From contig CBDUXT010000008.1 in assembly GCA_965371245.1 (NCBI GenBank), positions 30,420 to 94,419 on the forward strand: a DNA stretch of 64,000 nt, read 5' to 3'. Positions 26,611-35,894 of the stretch are shown piece after piece. The stretch is from CBDUXT01 sp965371245. GTDB lineage: Bacteria; Planctomycetota; Phycisphaerae; UBA1845. Made by a program: the position numbers and the translations under genes. Below the pieces are notes generated by a model. It was not told the DNA's origin, searched no databases, and saw only the letters and a list, made by a program, of their open reading frames with translations. The first letter of the stretch is position 1. Each line of letters starts with the position of its first letter.

Positions 26611-27768
26611 TCAGGCGCCCCCGAGCGCTCGCGCCGCCGCCATGTACGCCTTGTACGCCGCCCGGACCTCGATCACGGTATCGCCGGCGAACTTCTCAAG
26701 AAACGCCCGCGCCACCTCGAACGCAACCACGTTCTCGGCCACCACGCTCGCCGCGGGAACGGAACAGACGTCGCTCCTTTCATAATCCGACCGCTCCGGC
26801 GCCTTGGTCTCGAGATTCACGCTGTCGAGGCCGCGAAGCAGCGTGCTGATCGGCTTCATGGCCGCTCGCACTACGATAGGCGCCCCGTTGGTCATGCCGC
26901 CCTCGAGCCCCCCTGCGTTGTTGGATCGACGCACGAACCCCAGGTTCGGGCTGTTTCGAAGCGACGGATCGAAGTCGATCTCGTCATGGACGGCGCTACC
27001 AGGTCGCGCAGCAGCAGCGAAACCCAGACCGATCTGCACACCCTTGAACGCCTGGATGGAGCCCACGGCCTGCATCAACCGACCGTCCAGTTTGTCTTGC
27101 CAACGCATGCAGCTCCCGAGCCCGGGCGGGTGACCGTGCACCTGAACCTCGACGACGCCGCCGAGTGTATCCCTGTCCACCTTGGCCTGACGAATCGCAT
27201 CGATCATCCCCACAGCCGCCTGGGCGTCCGGGCAGTAGGCCTCGTTCGCGTCGCGCGCCGCGCGCAACTCGGCCACCGCATAGTCTGTCGCGGATGCCGC
27301 GACACCGCCGATTCGCGTGACGTAGCCGACGACGTCGATATCGAATAGACGGAGCAGACACCTCGCAATGGCCCCGGCGGCCACGCGCGCAGCCGTCTCT
27401 CGAGCCGACGCCCGCTCCAGTGTCTCGCGGCAGTCGGTCGTCAGCCACTTCAGGCTTCCCGCCAGGTCCGCATGGCCCGGGCGGGGGCGGTGGATCGGCG
27501 GCGCGGTGTCGATGCGATGATCCCGGTTGATGAGCTGGACGGCGATCGGCGACCCGATCGTCACGCCGCGGCGAACACCGGAGAGGACGTCGGCCTGATC
27601 CTTCTCGATTTTCATCCGCCCGCCTCGCCCATATCCCCCCTGGCGGCGGTGCAGCTCCGCGTTCACCGCGTCGAGATCAATCGTGACACCCGCGGGCATG
27701 CCATCGATCAGCGTAATTAGGGCCTGACCATGCGATTCACCCGCGGTTTGATAGTCCAGCCTCGCCAT
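26611..27768 (-). CDS. aroC: Chorismate synthase
   Basis: Last common step of the shikimate pathway: converts EPSP to chorismate with reduced FMN. 385 residues, usual length. Signatures: GESHGQALITLIDGMPAG near the N-terminus, RPGHADLAGSLKW, RASARETAARVAAGAIA, and SNNAGGLEGGMTNGAPI. All conserved parts are intact. No neighbouring aro gene is present. The 490 bases upstream (27769-28258) hold only repeats. Confidence 0.97.
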   Translation of the reverse strand: MARLDYQTAGESHGQALITLIDGMPAGVTIDLDAVNAELHRRQGGYGRGGRMKIEKDQADVLSGVRRGVTIGSPIAVQLINRDHRIDTAPPIHRPRPGHADLAGSLKWLTTDCRETLERASARETAARVAAGAIARCLLRLFDIDVVGYVTRIGGVAASATDYAVAELRAARDANEAYCPDAQAAVGMIDAIRQAKVDRDTLGGVVEVQVHGHPPGLGSCMRWQDKLDGRLMQAVGSIQAFKGVQIGLGFAAAARPGSAVHDEIDFDPSLRNSPNLGFVRRSNNAGGLEGGMTNGAPIVVRAAMKPISTLLRGLDSVNLETKAPERSDYERSDVCSVPAASVVAENVVAFEVARAFLEKFAGDTVIEVRAAYKAYMAAARALGGA

Positions 27769-27920
27769 AATGACACCATGCTACGCTCTTCGCCGGCCGC
27801 AAGACAGAGTCAGCCCCAAGAGGGTGCATGACCGAATCGGCTGGCAGTCTTCAGAGCACGGGGCGCGAGCCCTGTGACCGGTCTGGTATCGTAGAAGCCC
27901 TATGCTTGTTCGCATCGTGT

Positions 27921-27940
27921 CCGTGGGCTTGCGCCCACGG
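27921..27940. repeat. Perfect hairpin CCGTGGGC-TTGC-GCCCACGG
   Basis: An 8-base stem with a 4-base loop in the gene-free stretch upstream of aroC. It is of the same style as the CCCACGGCT palindrome at 7081-7100. Confidence 0.6.
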
Positions 27941-28062
27941 CTCTGACCCGGCGTGCCGCCCTCAAGATGGCTTTGCACGCCCCGCCAAAACTGTCACACA
28001 CCCGCCCCCAGATGCGCGGGCAGCGGCGTGCCGATCGAGACGCCTCGAACGGGCACGCGGTC

Positions 28063-28209
28063 CGACTCGTGCATCGCCACGCCTGAATCCGCGGGCCTGC
28101 CACTGCTCTTGAGCACTGCGGGGATTCCACGAGAGTCGCCGTCGGCACGGCTCAAGAGTAGTGGCACACGGAACGGGGTGGATATGAACCCGAAAAATGA
28201 CCTGTGACC
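28063..28209 (-). repeat. Dispersed repeat family C, copy 2
   Basis: Reverse-complement relative of 25102-25249. TGCTCAAGAGCAGTGGC and CCGCGGATTCAGGCGTGGC are shared exactly on the minus strand. The outer ends also match (GGTCACA at 28209 inward). With copy 1 it brackets PHP, tRNA-Leu and aroC in inverted orientation. Confidence 0.75.
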
Positions 28210-28258
28210 ATACACGAGGTGCGTTGATCGACTCCCTCAAGAGGGTACACTCGGCGCC

Positions 28259-28681
28259 ATGTCCGTCGAATCACATCAGGTGGAGTTCTCAACCAGAGGC
28301 AACAACGACGTGGTCAACATCACCGACCAAGTGGCCCACTGCCTGGAGATCGGCCGTATCCACAACGGCACGGCTACGGTCTTCGTCATCGGATCGACAG
28401 CCGGGATTACGACGACCGAGTTCGAACCGGGACTCGCCAATCACGATCTGAAGGCCGGGTTCGAGATCATCGCGCCGGAGCACGGGCGATACCGCCATGA
28501 AGAGACGTGGCACGACGACAACGGGCATTCACACGTTCGAGCCTCGCTGCTCGGTCCGAGCCTGACCATCCCTGTGATCGAAGGCCGGTTGGAGCTAGGC
28601 ACCTGGCAACAGATCATCCTCATCGACTTCGACACGCGCCCAAGAGATCGGCGGGTGATCGTGCAGGTCATCGGCGAGTAG
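28259..28681 (+). CDS. YjbQ/UPF0047 family protein
   Basis: 140 residues. The family hallmarks are present: HNGTATVFVIGSTAGITTTE near the middle, HDDNGHSHVRASLLGPS, and the C-terminal LGTWQQIILIDFDTRPRDRR. Members bind metal through His residues and have been reported to have weak thiamine-phosphate synthase activity; the physiological role is not settled. No thiamine gene is nearby. GAGGG about 12 bases before the ATG is a possible ribosome-binding site. Convergent with the HIT gene; the 90-base gap contains a stem near 28692-28724. Confidence 0.9.
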   Translation: MSVESHQVEFSTRGNNDVVNITDQVAHCLEIGRIHNGTATVFVIGSTAGITTTEFEPGLANHDLKAGFEIIAPEHGRYRHEETWHDDNGHSHVRASLLGPSLTIPVIEGRLELGTWQQIILIDFDTRPRDRRVIVQVIGE

Positions 28682-28773
28682 TGCGTCGGCACTTGCCTGT
28701 TGGGTGGGGCATCCGCCCGGCAAGCGGTCAGCCATTCCCGACATCCAAGAACGAGCAAAAAGCAGGATTCTCG

Positions 28774-29205
28774 CTATCCATCGTCGCCAAGCGCCTGTCG
28801 GTAGGCTGCCAGAATCTCCACATCCCGTCCCGGCGCGTAGCTGCCGGCGTGCCAGCGGAACCCCAGCTCATCGACAGGTCGGCGCGGGATCAGATGAAAA
28901 TGAACGTGCCCGACGACCTGACCGGCCGCCCGCCCATTGCTCTGGAGAATGTTGAAGCCAGCCGCCCCGGTGGCCGTCAGCAGCGCCCGACCCAGCGCCG
29001 GAAGCGCCGAGCAGACGCGAGCGCACACGTCACCCGGGATCAAGTCGAGCTGCGTGTAGTGTTCGCGCGGCACGACGAGCAAGTGCCCGTCCGCCAAGGG
29101 GTGGATATCAAGGAAGGCGATCAGATCGTCCGTCTCATGGACGACGGAGGCGGGGATCGTGGAAGAAACGATCTTGCAAAACAGGCAATCGGGATCACGC
29201 GGCAT
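28774..29205 (-). CDS. HIT-family nucleotide hydrolase
   Basis: 143 residues. The histidine triad HVHFHLIPR (His100, His102, His104) and the N-terminal CLFCKIV zinc-type CxxC are those of the HinT branch, which hydrolyses phosphoramidates and adenylates such as AMP-lysine. The ATG at 29205 is chosen because GGAG lies 6 bases upstream; the frame is open further upstream but without HIT character. It lies just past rplQ on the same strand and could be read with the ribosomal operon. Confidence 0.9.
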   Translation of the reverse strand: MPRDPDCLFCKIVSSTIPASVVHETDDLIAFLDIHPLADGHLLVVPREHYTQLDLIPGDVCARVCSALPALGRALLTATGAAGFNILQSNGRAAGQVVGHVHFHLIPRRPVDELGFRWHAGSYAPGRDVEILAAYRQALGDDG

Positions 29206-29332
29206 GGAAAGCTCCGAGGCAGGCCGAAGCCCCGGCGGCCCACGCGGCAATTCATGCATGGGCAGACGTCCTTCGGCCGTCACGCCGATGGCATCCGGCA
29301 CGCCACAACGGTGACGCCCCAGGTGATTTCCC

Positions 29333-30076
29333 TCACTCCGAAGCGGGCTGCTCCTCCGCCGTATCAACTGATGCATCCGCCTGCGACTCGCCCTTCGGCG
29401 CGTCCTCGTCCGATGGCGCGGACGCTTTCGGCGTGCCGGCAGCCTTGCCCGAACGACGCTTGGCAGCCTTGACGGCCAGGGCATAGCGCCCGTCAGCCTT
29501 GCGCCGCCGAGACGACTTGGCCGGCCTGGTCAACGACAGCGGCGCGTCCTCATCTCCGACGAACTGCAAGACCGCCAGCGGGGACGCATCACCAAGGCGT
29601 TTCTTCGCCAAGCGGATAAGGCGAGTGTACCCCCCCGGGCGATCCTCGAACCGCACCGCGACGGTCTCGATCAAGCGGTGCATCACCGACTCTGCGGTAA
29701 ACGCGAGCCGCCCCTTGGGCTCTCCGGTTCGATAGCGACGACCGCTTGCCGCACGCATCGTCTTGGCGCGGTGGGCATCCGACATGGCCGCATAGGTGTC
29801 GCGATGCTCCTTGGGAATCAGCCCGCGATCGCCAAGAAGCTGGTGCAGACGGCGGCGCGCTCGAAGCGACCCAACGTCGTCACTCGCCGCGGCCCGTGTC
29901 CGCGTCTTGACGGCCAGCGTAATGACCCGCTCGACGAACGGTCGCAGCGTCTTGGCCTTGGGCAGCGTCGTAGTGATTTGCCCGTGCTCAATCATGTTTT
30001 GAGCCATGTTTCGAAGCAACGCCTTGCGGTGCTCGGAGGTCCGGTTCAGTTTGCGCTGATGGATACGATGTCTCAT
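29333..30076 (-). CDS. rplQ: 50S ribosomal protein L17 with long tail
   Basis: Large-subunit protein near the exit tunnel. MRHRIHQRKLNRTSEHRKAL and NMIEHGQITTTLPKAKTLRP are diagnostic. At 247 residues it is about twice the usual 115-130. There is an insertion of roughly 40 residues near residue 70-110 (RGLIPKEHRDTYAAMS region) and an Ala/Lys/Glu-rich tail after about 175 that ends acidic. It closes the alpha cluster after rpoA. The ATG at 30076 is the conserved L17 start; the ribosome-binding site is weak. Confidence 0.95.
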   Translation of the reverse strand: MRHRIHQRKLNRTSEHRKALLRNMAQNMIEHGQITTTLPKAKTLRPFVERVITLAVKTRTRAAASDDVGSLRARRRLHQLLGDRGLIPKEHRDTYAAMSDAHRAKTMRAASGRRYRTGEPKGRLAFTAESVMHRLIETVAVRFEDRPGGYTRLIRLAKKRLGDASPLAVLQFVGDEDAPLSLTRPAKSSRRRKADGRYALAVKAAKRRSGKAAGTPKASAPSDEDAPKGESQADASVDTAEEQPASE

Positions 30077-30120
30077 AACTCTATCCAGGTGCCTCGTGTA
30101 GTTTCCAGGAAGGTGCCGCC

Positions 30121-30176
30121 ACGTTTTCAGCCGGCGCGCTGCTGCCGACACTGTCTCTCCGAGCTGCGGCGGTGAG
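30121..30176. repeat. Diverged dispersed repeat between rpoA and rplQ
   Basis: ACGTTTTCAG then CTGCCGACACTGTCTCTCCG resembles the element at 7187-7269. It sits in the 144-base gap inside the alpha operon, an unusual place for such an element. Confidence 0.5.
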
Positions 30177-30220
30177 GAAGCCGTCGGCTCGAAAGAGCAC
30201 CGACCTTCTTGGAAACCCCA

Positions 30221-31399
30221 CTACGACGATGGTTCCCGGGTCGCCTCGCTGCTGACCGCCTCATCCCCCATCGTGTAGGAGTCCATCGGCCCGGCGACTG
30301 GCCCGGCATCCGGCGCAACGACCGTCCCGGCGTCGGACTCGACCGGCGAACCTTCTTCTTCGTGTAAGCCCGCCGGACCTGCAACGGGATGATCCTCGCC
30401 AGTGGGGTCTTCATGGCCGATGGCTTGCGGCCCCAGCCCGAGCCCCAACTCGGCCAGCTTCCGTCGGACCTCGTGTAGCGATGTCTTGCCAAAACTTCGG
30501 AAGCGAAGCAACTCAGCCTCGCTAAGCGATGCGAGCTGTCCGATCTCCGTGATCCGCGCCGCCTCCAGGCAATTACTCGCCCGGACGGAGAGGTTCAGAG
30601 CCGAGATCGGGCGAAGGAGTAGCTCAGACTGCGCGCCATGCTCTTGCGGGCCGAAGTCCTCAAGCTGCATCGACGGCGAGACCGTCTCCTCCCCAAGCTC
30701 GCTCATCATCAAAATCGGACTGAGGTGCTTGCGAAGGATCATGCCGGCCTCGAACAGTGCGTCCGCCGGCGAGATGGCCTTGTTGGTCCAGATATCCAGG
30801 ATCAGTCGATCGTAGTTGGTTCGCTGACCGACGCGCATATCCTCCGTGCGATAGCGCACCCGGAGCACGGGAGAGTAGATCGAATCGACGGGAATGACGC
30901 CGACCTCCTGATCGGCCGACCGGTTCTCCCGGGCGACGACATATCCTCGTCCCGAGCCCATTCGACACACCATCCGAAACGGAACGTCCCGCGTGAGCGT
31001 GGCGATTCGGTGCTGCGGATTGATGATCGTCACTGAGGGGTCGGTTTCCAGGTCGCCCGCGAGGATCTCGCCCGCGGTGTTTCGCTCGACCGTCAACGTC
31101 TTCGGTTCGTCGCTGTCGGCCAACAGGACGAGCCCCTTGATATTCAAGACGATGTCGGTCACGTCTTCGAGCACGCCGTCCATGCTGGTGAACTCATGAG
31201 AAACGCCGTCGATCTTGACCGACGTCACGGCCGCGCCTGCGAGGCTGGACAACAGAACCCGCCGAAGCGAGTTTCCGATGGTTGTGCCAAACCCCTGCTC
31301 GAACGGCTCAATCACGAACCGCCCGAACGAGTCGGTGCTTGCCGCCTCGTCGAGAACCACGCGGCTCGGCAATTCCAATCCTTGCCACCTTACACGCAT
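30221..31399 (-). CDS. rpoA: RNA polymerase alpha subunit
   Basis: 392 residues. The N-terminal assembly domain (GFGTTIGNSLRRVLLSSL) and C-terminal DNA/activator-binding domain (LNLSVRASNCLEAARITEIG, FGKTSLHEVRRKLAELGLGL) are intact. An additional tail of about 60 acidic, Pro-rich residues follows the CTD, which usually ends the protein near 330. The ATG at 31399 has GGAGG 9 bases upstream. Between rpsD and rplQ as expected. Confidence 0.97.
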   Translation of the reverse strand: MRVRWQGLELPSRVVLDEAASTDSFGRFVIEPFEQGFGTTIGNSLRRVLLSSLAGAAVTSVKIDGVSHEFTSMDGVLEDVTDIVLNIKGLVLLADSDEPKTLTVERNTAGEILAGDLETDPSVTIINPQHRIATLTRDVPFRMVCRMGSGRGYVVARENRSADQEVGVIPVDSIYSPVLRVRYRTEDMRVGQRTNYDRLILDIWTNKAISPADALFEAGMILRKHLSPILMMSELGEETVSPSMQLEDFGPQEHGAQSELLLRPISALNLSVRASNCLEAARITEIGQLASLSEAELLRFRSFGKTSLHEVRRKLAELGLGLGPQAIGHEDPTGEDHPVAGPAGLHEEEGSPVESDAGTVVAPDAGPVAGPMDSYTMGDEAVSSEATREPSS

Positions 31400-31477
31400 C
31401 GGAATGACCTCCAACCGGATTAGTCCGGAGTTGAACTGGTTCGCTTTCCTGCCGGGCGCGACAAGCGGAATCAACCG

Positions 31478-32107
31478 CTATCGACTACACATCTCGATGA
31501 TCAACTGCTCTTCGACCGGAATCTGTACGTCCTCGCGCGTCGGAAGGCCCTCGACGGCCCCTTCCATGAGCTGGGCATCCAGATTCAGCCAAGGTTGCAC
31601 CGACGGTCCGCCGTCTCCCAGCGCCGCCCGAATGAGCTTTCGGCTGCGATCCGACGGCTTCACCGTGAGCCGATCACCCTTGCGAACCAGATAACTGGGG
31701 CGGTTCACACGACGCCCATTCACGTAGATGTGACCGTGGGCGATCGCAATCCGAGCCGCCCGATGGGACGGCGCAAACCCCAGCTTCCAAACGACGTTGT
31801 CCAGCCGCCGCTCCAGGAGGCTCAGCAGCGCTTCGCCCGTGTTGCCCTTGGCACGCTCGGCCGAGCGGAAGTAGAGCATAAACTGCCGTTCGAACACGCC
31901 GTAGTACCGCTTGACCTTCTGTTTTTCGCGAAGGCGCACGCCGTAGTTGGTCGGCTTCCGCCGACGCCAGGTATGCATGCCCGGCGGCTGACTTCGCCAC
32001 TGGCGCTCCATGGCACACTTGGCGGTTTCACAGCGCACACCCTTGAGCATGAGCTTGACGCCTTCGCGACGACAAAGGCGACACACTGGTCCCAGATAAC
32101 GTCCCAT
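31478..32107 (-). CDS. rpsD: 30S ribosomal protein S4, zinc form
   Basis: Primary 16S rRNA binder that helps nucleate the 30S body. 209 residues. The N-terminal Cys9, Cys12, Cys26 and Cys31 form a zinc site (C+ version). The S4 RNA-binding domain follows (RLDNVVWKLGFAPSHRAARI, HGHIYVNGRRVNRPSY). S4 often represses its own operon in other bacteria; no leader structure is visible here. Confidence 0.98.
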   Translation of the reverse strand: MGRYLGPVCRLCRREGVKLMLKGVRCETAKCAMERQWRSQPPGMHTWRRRKPTNYGVRLREKQKVKRYYGVFERQFMLYFRSAERAKGNTGEALLSLLERRLDNVVWKLGFAPSHRAARIAIAHGHIYVNGRRVNRPSYLVRKGDRLTVKPSDRSRKLIRAALGDGGPSVQPWLNLDAQLMEGAVEGLPTREDVQIPVEEQLIIEMCSR

Positions 32108-32164
32108 GGTCTTGTCCGTTTACACACTTCGAGCCGCGGAGCCTGATCCGACAGGGTCCGCCCG

Positions 32165-32548
32165 CTACACGCGGCGCTTCTTTTTCGGGCGGCAGCCGTT
32201 GTGCGGCAGCGGCGTCACGTCCTCGATCGAATGAATGCGGATCCCCGCGCCTTGCAGCGCGGTAATCGCCGCGTCACGCCCCGACCCAGGCCCTTTCACC
32301 CGAACCTCGACTTCTTGCAACCCGAATTTCTTGGCGGCATGAACAACCTGCTCCACGGCGCGCTGCGCCGCAAACGGCGTGCTCTTGCGTGTCCCCTTGA
32401 AACCCACCGTGCCTGCCGACGCCTGGCACAGCACGTCGCCGTTCATGTCGGCGATGGTCACCAGCGTGTTGTTGAACGACGCCTTGATAAAGGCGATGCC
32501 GCGCGCCACACTGCGACGAACCCGACGTTTTCCAGATCGCTTAGCCAT
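32165..32548 (-). CDS. rpsK: 30S ribosomal protein S11
   Basis: 127 residues; platform protein near the mRNA exit. ATG at 32548 is chosen over an adjacent GTG because GGGAG lies 6 bases upstream. Conserved ASFNNTLVTIADMNGDVL and GPGSGRDAAITALQGAGI, and the basic C-terminus GCRPKKKRRV, are present. Between rpsM and rpsD. Confidence 0.97.
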   Translation of the reverse strand: MAKRSGKRRVRRSVARGIAFIKASFNNTLVTIADMNGDVLCQASAGTVGFKGTRKSTPFAAQRAVEQVVHAAKKFGLQEVEVRVKGPGSGRDAAITALQGAGIRIHSIEDVTPLPHNGCRPKKKRRV

Positions 32549-32560
32549 CACAAACTCCCG

Positions 32561-32944
32561 CTACTTAAGTTCTTTGACACCCTTCTTGCCCGCCACGGTC
32601 TTCTTGGGACCCTTCCGAGTTCGCGCGTTCGTTCGGGTCCGCTGGCCACGCACGGGCAGGTGAACACGATGACGGATCCCTCGGTAGCATCGGATGTCTT
32701 TCAGACGCGAAATGTCCGATTGGACGCTTCGGCGGAGTTCACCCTCAACTCGATAGCCCCGATCGATAACGCTACCGATCTTGGCGATCTCTTCTTCGGT
32801 CAGATCCTTCGCCTTGATCCCCACCTCGACGTTGGCTTCCTTGAGCACCTGGAGCGCAATCTGCGGACCGACGCCGTAGATATATCGAAGCGAAAACTCA
32901 ATGCGTTTCTGCGCCGGAATGTCGATACCTGAGATACGCGGCAC
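32561..32944 (-). CDS. rpsM: 30S ribosomal protein S13
   Basis: 127 residues; head protein contacting P-site tRNA and the B1 bridges. MPRISGIDIPAQKRIEFSLR and the basic tail with RTRTNARTRKGPKKTVAGKK identify it. Follows rpmJ by 12 bases. Confidence 0.98.
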   Translation of the reverse strand: MPRISGIDIPAQKRIEFSLRYIYGVGPQIALQVLKEANVEVGIKAKDLTEEEIAKIGSVIDRGYRVEGELRRSVQSDISRLKDIRCYRGIRHRVHLPVRGQRTRTNARTRKGPKKTVAGKKGVKELK

Positions 32945-32956
32945 GAGTGGTCTCCC

Positions 32957-33070
32957 TTATCCCTGCCGTTGTTTGTGACGAGGGTTTGTGCAGATGACGC
33001 GCACGATGCCCTTGCGCTTGACGATCTTGCAGTTCTCACATATACGACGGACACTTGCCCTGACCTTCAT
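32957..33070 (-). CDS. rpmJ: 50S ribosomal protein L36, zinc form
   Basis: 37 residues beginning MKVRASVRRICENC. The zinc ligands Cys11, Cys14, Cys27 and His32 are all present, so this is the zinc-binding version. It lies between map and rpsM, where infA commonly precedes it; infA is absent from this place. Read directly from 33070 to the TAA at 32957. Confidence 0.97.
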   Translation of the reverse strand: MKVRASVRRICENCKIVKRKGIVRVICTNPRHKQRQG

Positions 33071-33109
33071 CGTTTCCTTCTCCTGCCGCGCGCGACCGCG
33101 CGGCGCTCG

Positions 33110-33904
33110 CTAGCGCCCATCCGTCAAGACGTCCACGCCGGATTCCGTGACCGCCACCGTGTGCTCGAAATGGGCCGCACACTTACGGTCACGCGTCACG
33201 ACCACCCACCGGTCATCGTCACCATAATCCACCAAATGGGTACCCATGTTCACCATGGGCTCCACCGCCAGCGTCATGCCTGCGACCAACTCAAAGTCGA
33301 ACGCCCCCTGGCGATCGTTCCAGTAGTTGGGAACCTTCGGGTCTTCGTGCATCTCCCGCCCGATCCCATGTCCAACGAAATCTCGGACGACCGACAGGTT
33401 CTCCTTTTCAACCGACGCCTGGATCTTCCGAGCCACTTCGCTCCACATACGACCCGGTCGCATCTCCTCGACGGCCACATCCAACGCACGCCGGGTCACC
33501 GCCAGCAACTTGGCCACTTCCGCCGAGACCTGCCCGACGGGGATGGTCGTGGCCGAGTCACCGCAATACCCATCCAGCCTGACGCCGCAATCCACGCTGA
33601 CCACGTCGCCCTCTTGCAGCGCACGGTCGTTGGGGATCCCGTGGACCAACTCCTCGTTGACGCTCGTACAAAGCGCCGCCGGAAATGGAAACTTCGCCTG
33701 CGGGTTTTCGACCCCCTTGAAGAGGGCGACCCCGCCGGTCTCGGCGATCATTTCCTCGGCCACCGCGTTCAACTCGGCCGTGGTGACGCCCGGCCGTACG
33801 AGTTCGGTAACCTTGCTCAACACGTTATGCACAACCCGCCCGGCGACGCGGAGCAACTCAATCTCCCGAGCGCTCTTCAAGATGACACCGCGAGGCTTCT
33901 TCAC
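33110..33904 (-). CDS. map: Methionine aminopeptidase
   Basis: Removes initiator Met from nascent proteins. 264 residues, type I without an N-terminal zinc-finger extension. Metal-site motifs: EELVHGIPNDR, VSVDCGVRLDGYCGDSA (two Asp ligands), FVGHGIGREMHEDP (His ligand), and LAVEPMVNMG (Glu ligand). Directly after secY, with adk missing from its usual place between them. Confidence 0.97.
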   Translation of the reverse strand: MKKPRGVILKSAREIELLRVAGRVVHNVLSKVTELVRPGVTTAELNAVAEEMIAETGGVALFKGVENPQAKFPFPAALCTSVNEELVHGIPNDRALQEGDVVSVDCGVRLDGYCGDSATTIPVGQVSAEVAKLLAVTRRALDVAVEEMRPGRMWSEVARKIQASVEKENLSVVRDFVGHGIGREMHEDPKVPNYWNDRQGAFDFELVAGMTLAVEPMVNMGTHLVDYGDDDRWVVVTRDRKCAAHFEHTVAVTESGVDVLTDGR

Positions 33905-33994
33905 TCGTTCGACTCTACAGCGAAACCTCCACTGCCGAAGCCGCGGGTTCGCTGATTTCGATCCGCAACACCGACAGCCACCGCCCGGACCGGC

Positions 33995-35365
33995 TCACGC
34001 CCTTGCTCCTTTGATCGGGCCCTCACTTCCGAGGAACCCGCCGTAGTTCCGCATGATGAGGCTGGCCTCGATCCGCTGAACCAAGTCCAGCGTCACACTC
34101 ACGACAATGAGCAACCCCGTTCCGCCCAGGAACGCGGACACCTGAAACGGAATCCGCATGGAGCTGGCAACCACGGTCGGAATAATGGCAATGATGGCCA
34201 AGAACGCGGCACCGACGTAGGTAATGCGGCCCATCACCTTCTCAAGGTAGTCGGCCGTTCGTTTTCCGGGCCGCAGACCGGGAATAAAGCTTCCGTAGTC
34301 GCGAAGATTGTTCGCCATCTCCTTGGGACGAAACTGCACGGTTGTCCAGAAGTAGGCGAAGAAATAGATCGCAACAATGTAGGCAAGGTTGTAGGGATAT
34401 TCGCCCATCATGAAGGCGTCCCGCCAGAAGGCCCAGAAGCCGTTGGGCCACGAACTGAACAGAACGCCGAAGATGATCCCCGGAAAAATCAGCATCGAAC
34501 TTGCGAAGATGATCGGCATCACGCCACCGTGATTGACGCGAAGCGGAAGGTAGTGACGCTGTCCGCCGTACACGCGCCGACCTCTGGTCTGCTTGGCCTG
34601 CTGGATCGGGATCCGCCGCTGAGCCTGCATGATGAGGATCGAGCCGGCCACCACCCCGACGAACGTAGTGAGCAGGAAAAGCAGCTTGGGAACGTCGATC
34701 TCACCCGGCCCCGCCGACCCGGACAACGTGAAATGCGACCAGACGAAGGTCATCGCACCCGGAAGCTGAACAACGATGCCGGCCATGATAATCAACGAGA
34801 TTCCGTTACCAATGCCGTACTCGTCAATCTGTTCGCCGAGCCACATCAAAAACACGGTACCCGTCGTGAGCATCAACATGGCCATGACCATGTACGTGAA
34901 ACTCATGCCGAAGAAGGGACCCTGGTACACGGGGAACAGGTACCCTTTCGTGGAGAGGTAACTCATCCAGACAGCCGCGTTGACCAGGCAAAGCCCCACC
35001 GTCGCGTACCGCGTGTATTCCTGAATCTTTTTTCGACCCGACTCCCCCTCGGCCTGGAGCTTCTCGAGCGACGGAACCACGGTCACGAGAAGCTGGAAAA
35101 TGATCGAGGCCGAGATATACGGCATGATGCCGAGCCCGAAAATCGTGCTCTGCCGCAGGTTGCCGCCCGTAAAGAGCTGGAAGTAGGTGAACAGATCGCC
35201 CAACCCACCACTGCCCAGCGGGGCGCCCTGGTTCATCGCGTGCTGGTCCACGCCGGGAACGGGAACGTAAAACCCGATCCGGTAGATCACCAGCATCCCA
35301 AGGGTGAACCCAATCTTGTTGCGTAGCTCGGGAACCTTGAATATGTTGAGAAACGTTGAAAACAT
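33995..35365 (-). CDS. secY: Protein translocase subunit SecY
   Basis: Central channel of the Sec translocon, 456 residues with about ten transmembrane segments. MFSTFLNIFKVPELRNKIGF opens the protein; GIMPYISASIIFQLL and the cytoplasmic loop RRIPIQQAKQTRGRRVYGGQ are diagnostic. Follows rplO by 53 bases; SecE is encoded in this window as well (61629-62156). Confidence 0.98.
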   Translation of the reverse strand: MFSTFLNIFKVPELRNKIGFTLGMLVIYRIGFYVPVPGVDQHAMNQGAPLGSGGLGDLFTYFQLFTGGNLRQSTIFGLGIMPYISASIIFQLLVTVVPSLEKLQAEGESGRKKIQEYTRYATVGLCLVNAAVWMSYLSTKGYLFPVYQGPFFGMSFTYMVMAMLMLTTGTVFLMWLGEQIDEYGIGNGISLIIMAGIVVQLPGAMTFVWSHFTLSGSAGPGEIDVPKLLFLLTTFVGVVAGSILIMQAQRRIPIQQAKQTRGRRVYGGQRHYLPLRVNHGGVMPIIFASSMLIFPGIIFGVLFSSWPNGFWAFWRDAFMMGEYPYNLAYIVAIYFFAYFWTTVQFRPKEMANNLRDYGSFIPGLRPGKRTADYLEKVMGRITYVGAAFLAIIAIIPTVVASSMRIPFQVSAFLGGTGLLIVVSVTLDLVQRIEASLIMRNYGGFLGSEGPIKGARA

Positions 35366-35418
35366 GATCTCTCTGAAACCGGCTCGTCTTCAGCCGGGAA
35401 TCCCTTGGTGCGCCGAAC

Positions 35419-35868
35419 TCAACCGACCACCCGCGCTTCGCCACCGGCCGCCTGGATTTTCTCCACGGCCGACTTACTGAACTTCGCCGCATCAACCGTC
35501 AGCTTCTTGTCAAGCGCACCGTCGCCCAGCACCTTCACCGGCAGACGCAGGTTTCGAATCAACCCGGCCTCCAGCAAAGCCTGCACGGTGACATGGGCAC
35601 CAGCCTCGTATCGCTCGGATAACGAGGAGATATTCACGACGCTGTAGCGAACCGTGAACGCCGCATTGCTGAACCCGCGTTTGGGGATGCGTCGGAAAGT
35701 CGGCATCTGCCCACCCTCCTGCATCCCGCGACGGCGCCACCCGGACCGTTGGCCAAAACCCTTGTGCCCACGACCACAGGTCTTTCCGCTACCAGAGCCG
35801 CGCCCGCGACCGACGCGCTTGCGATGCTTGTCCGCACCCGCCAGCTTGGTGATGTCGGCAATGTCCAT
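35419..35868 (-). CDS. rplO: 50S ribosomal protein L15
   Basis: 149 residues. The Gly/Arg-rich N-terminal RNA-binding segment (GRGRGSGSGKTCGRGHKGFG) and GWRRRGMQEGGQMPTFRRIP identify L15. It follows rpsE by only 26 bases, so there is no room for rpmD (L30), which normally lies between them. Confidence 0.97.
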   Translation of the reverse strand: MDIADITKLAGADKHRKRVGRGRGSGSGKTCGRGHKGFGQRSGWRRRGMQEGGQMPTFRRIPKRGFSNAAFTVRYSVVNISSLSERYEAGAHVTVQALLEAGLIRNLRLPVKVLGDGALDKKLTVDAAKFSKSAVEKIQAAGGEARVVG

Positions 35869-35894
35869 GAAAATACCTCTGCTGCCAAAGCCGG

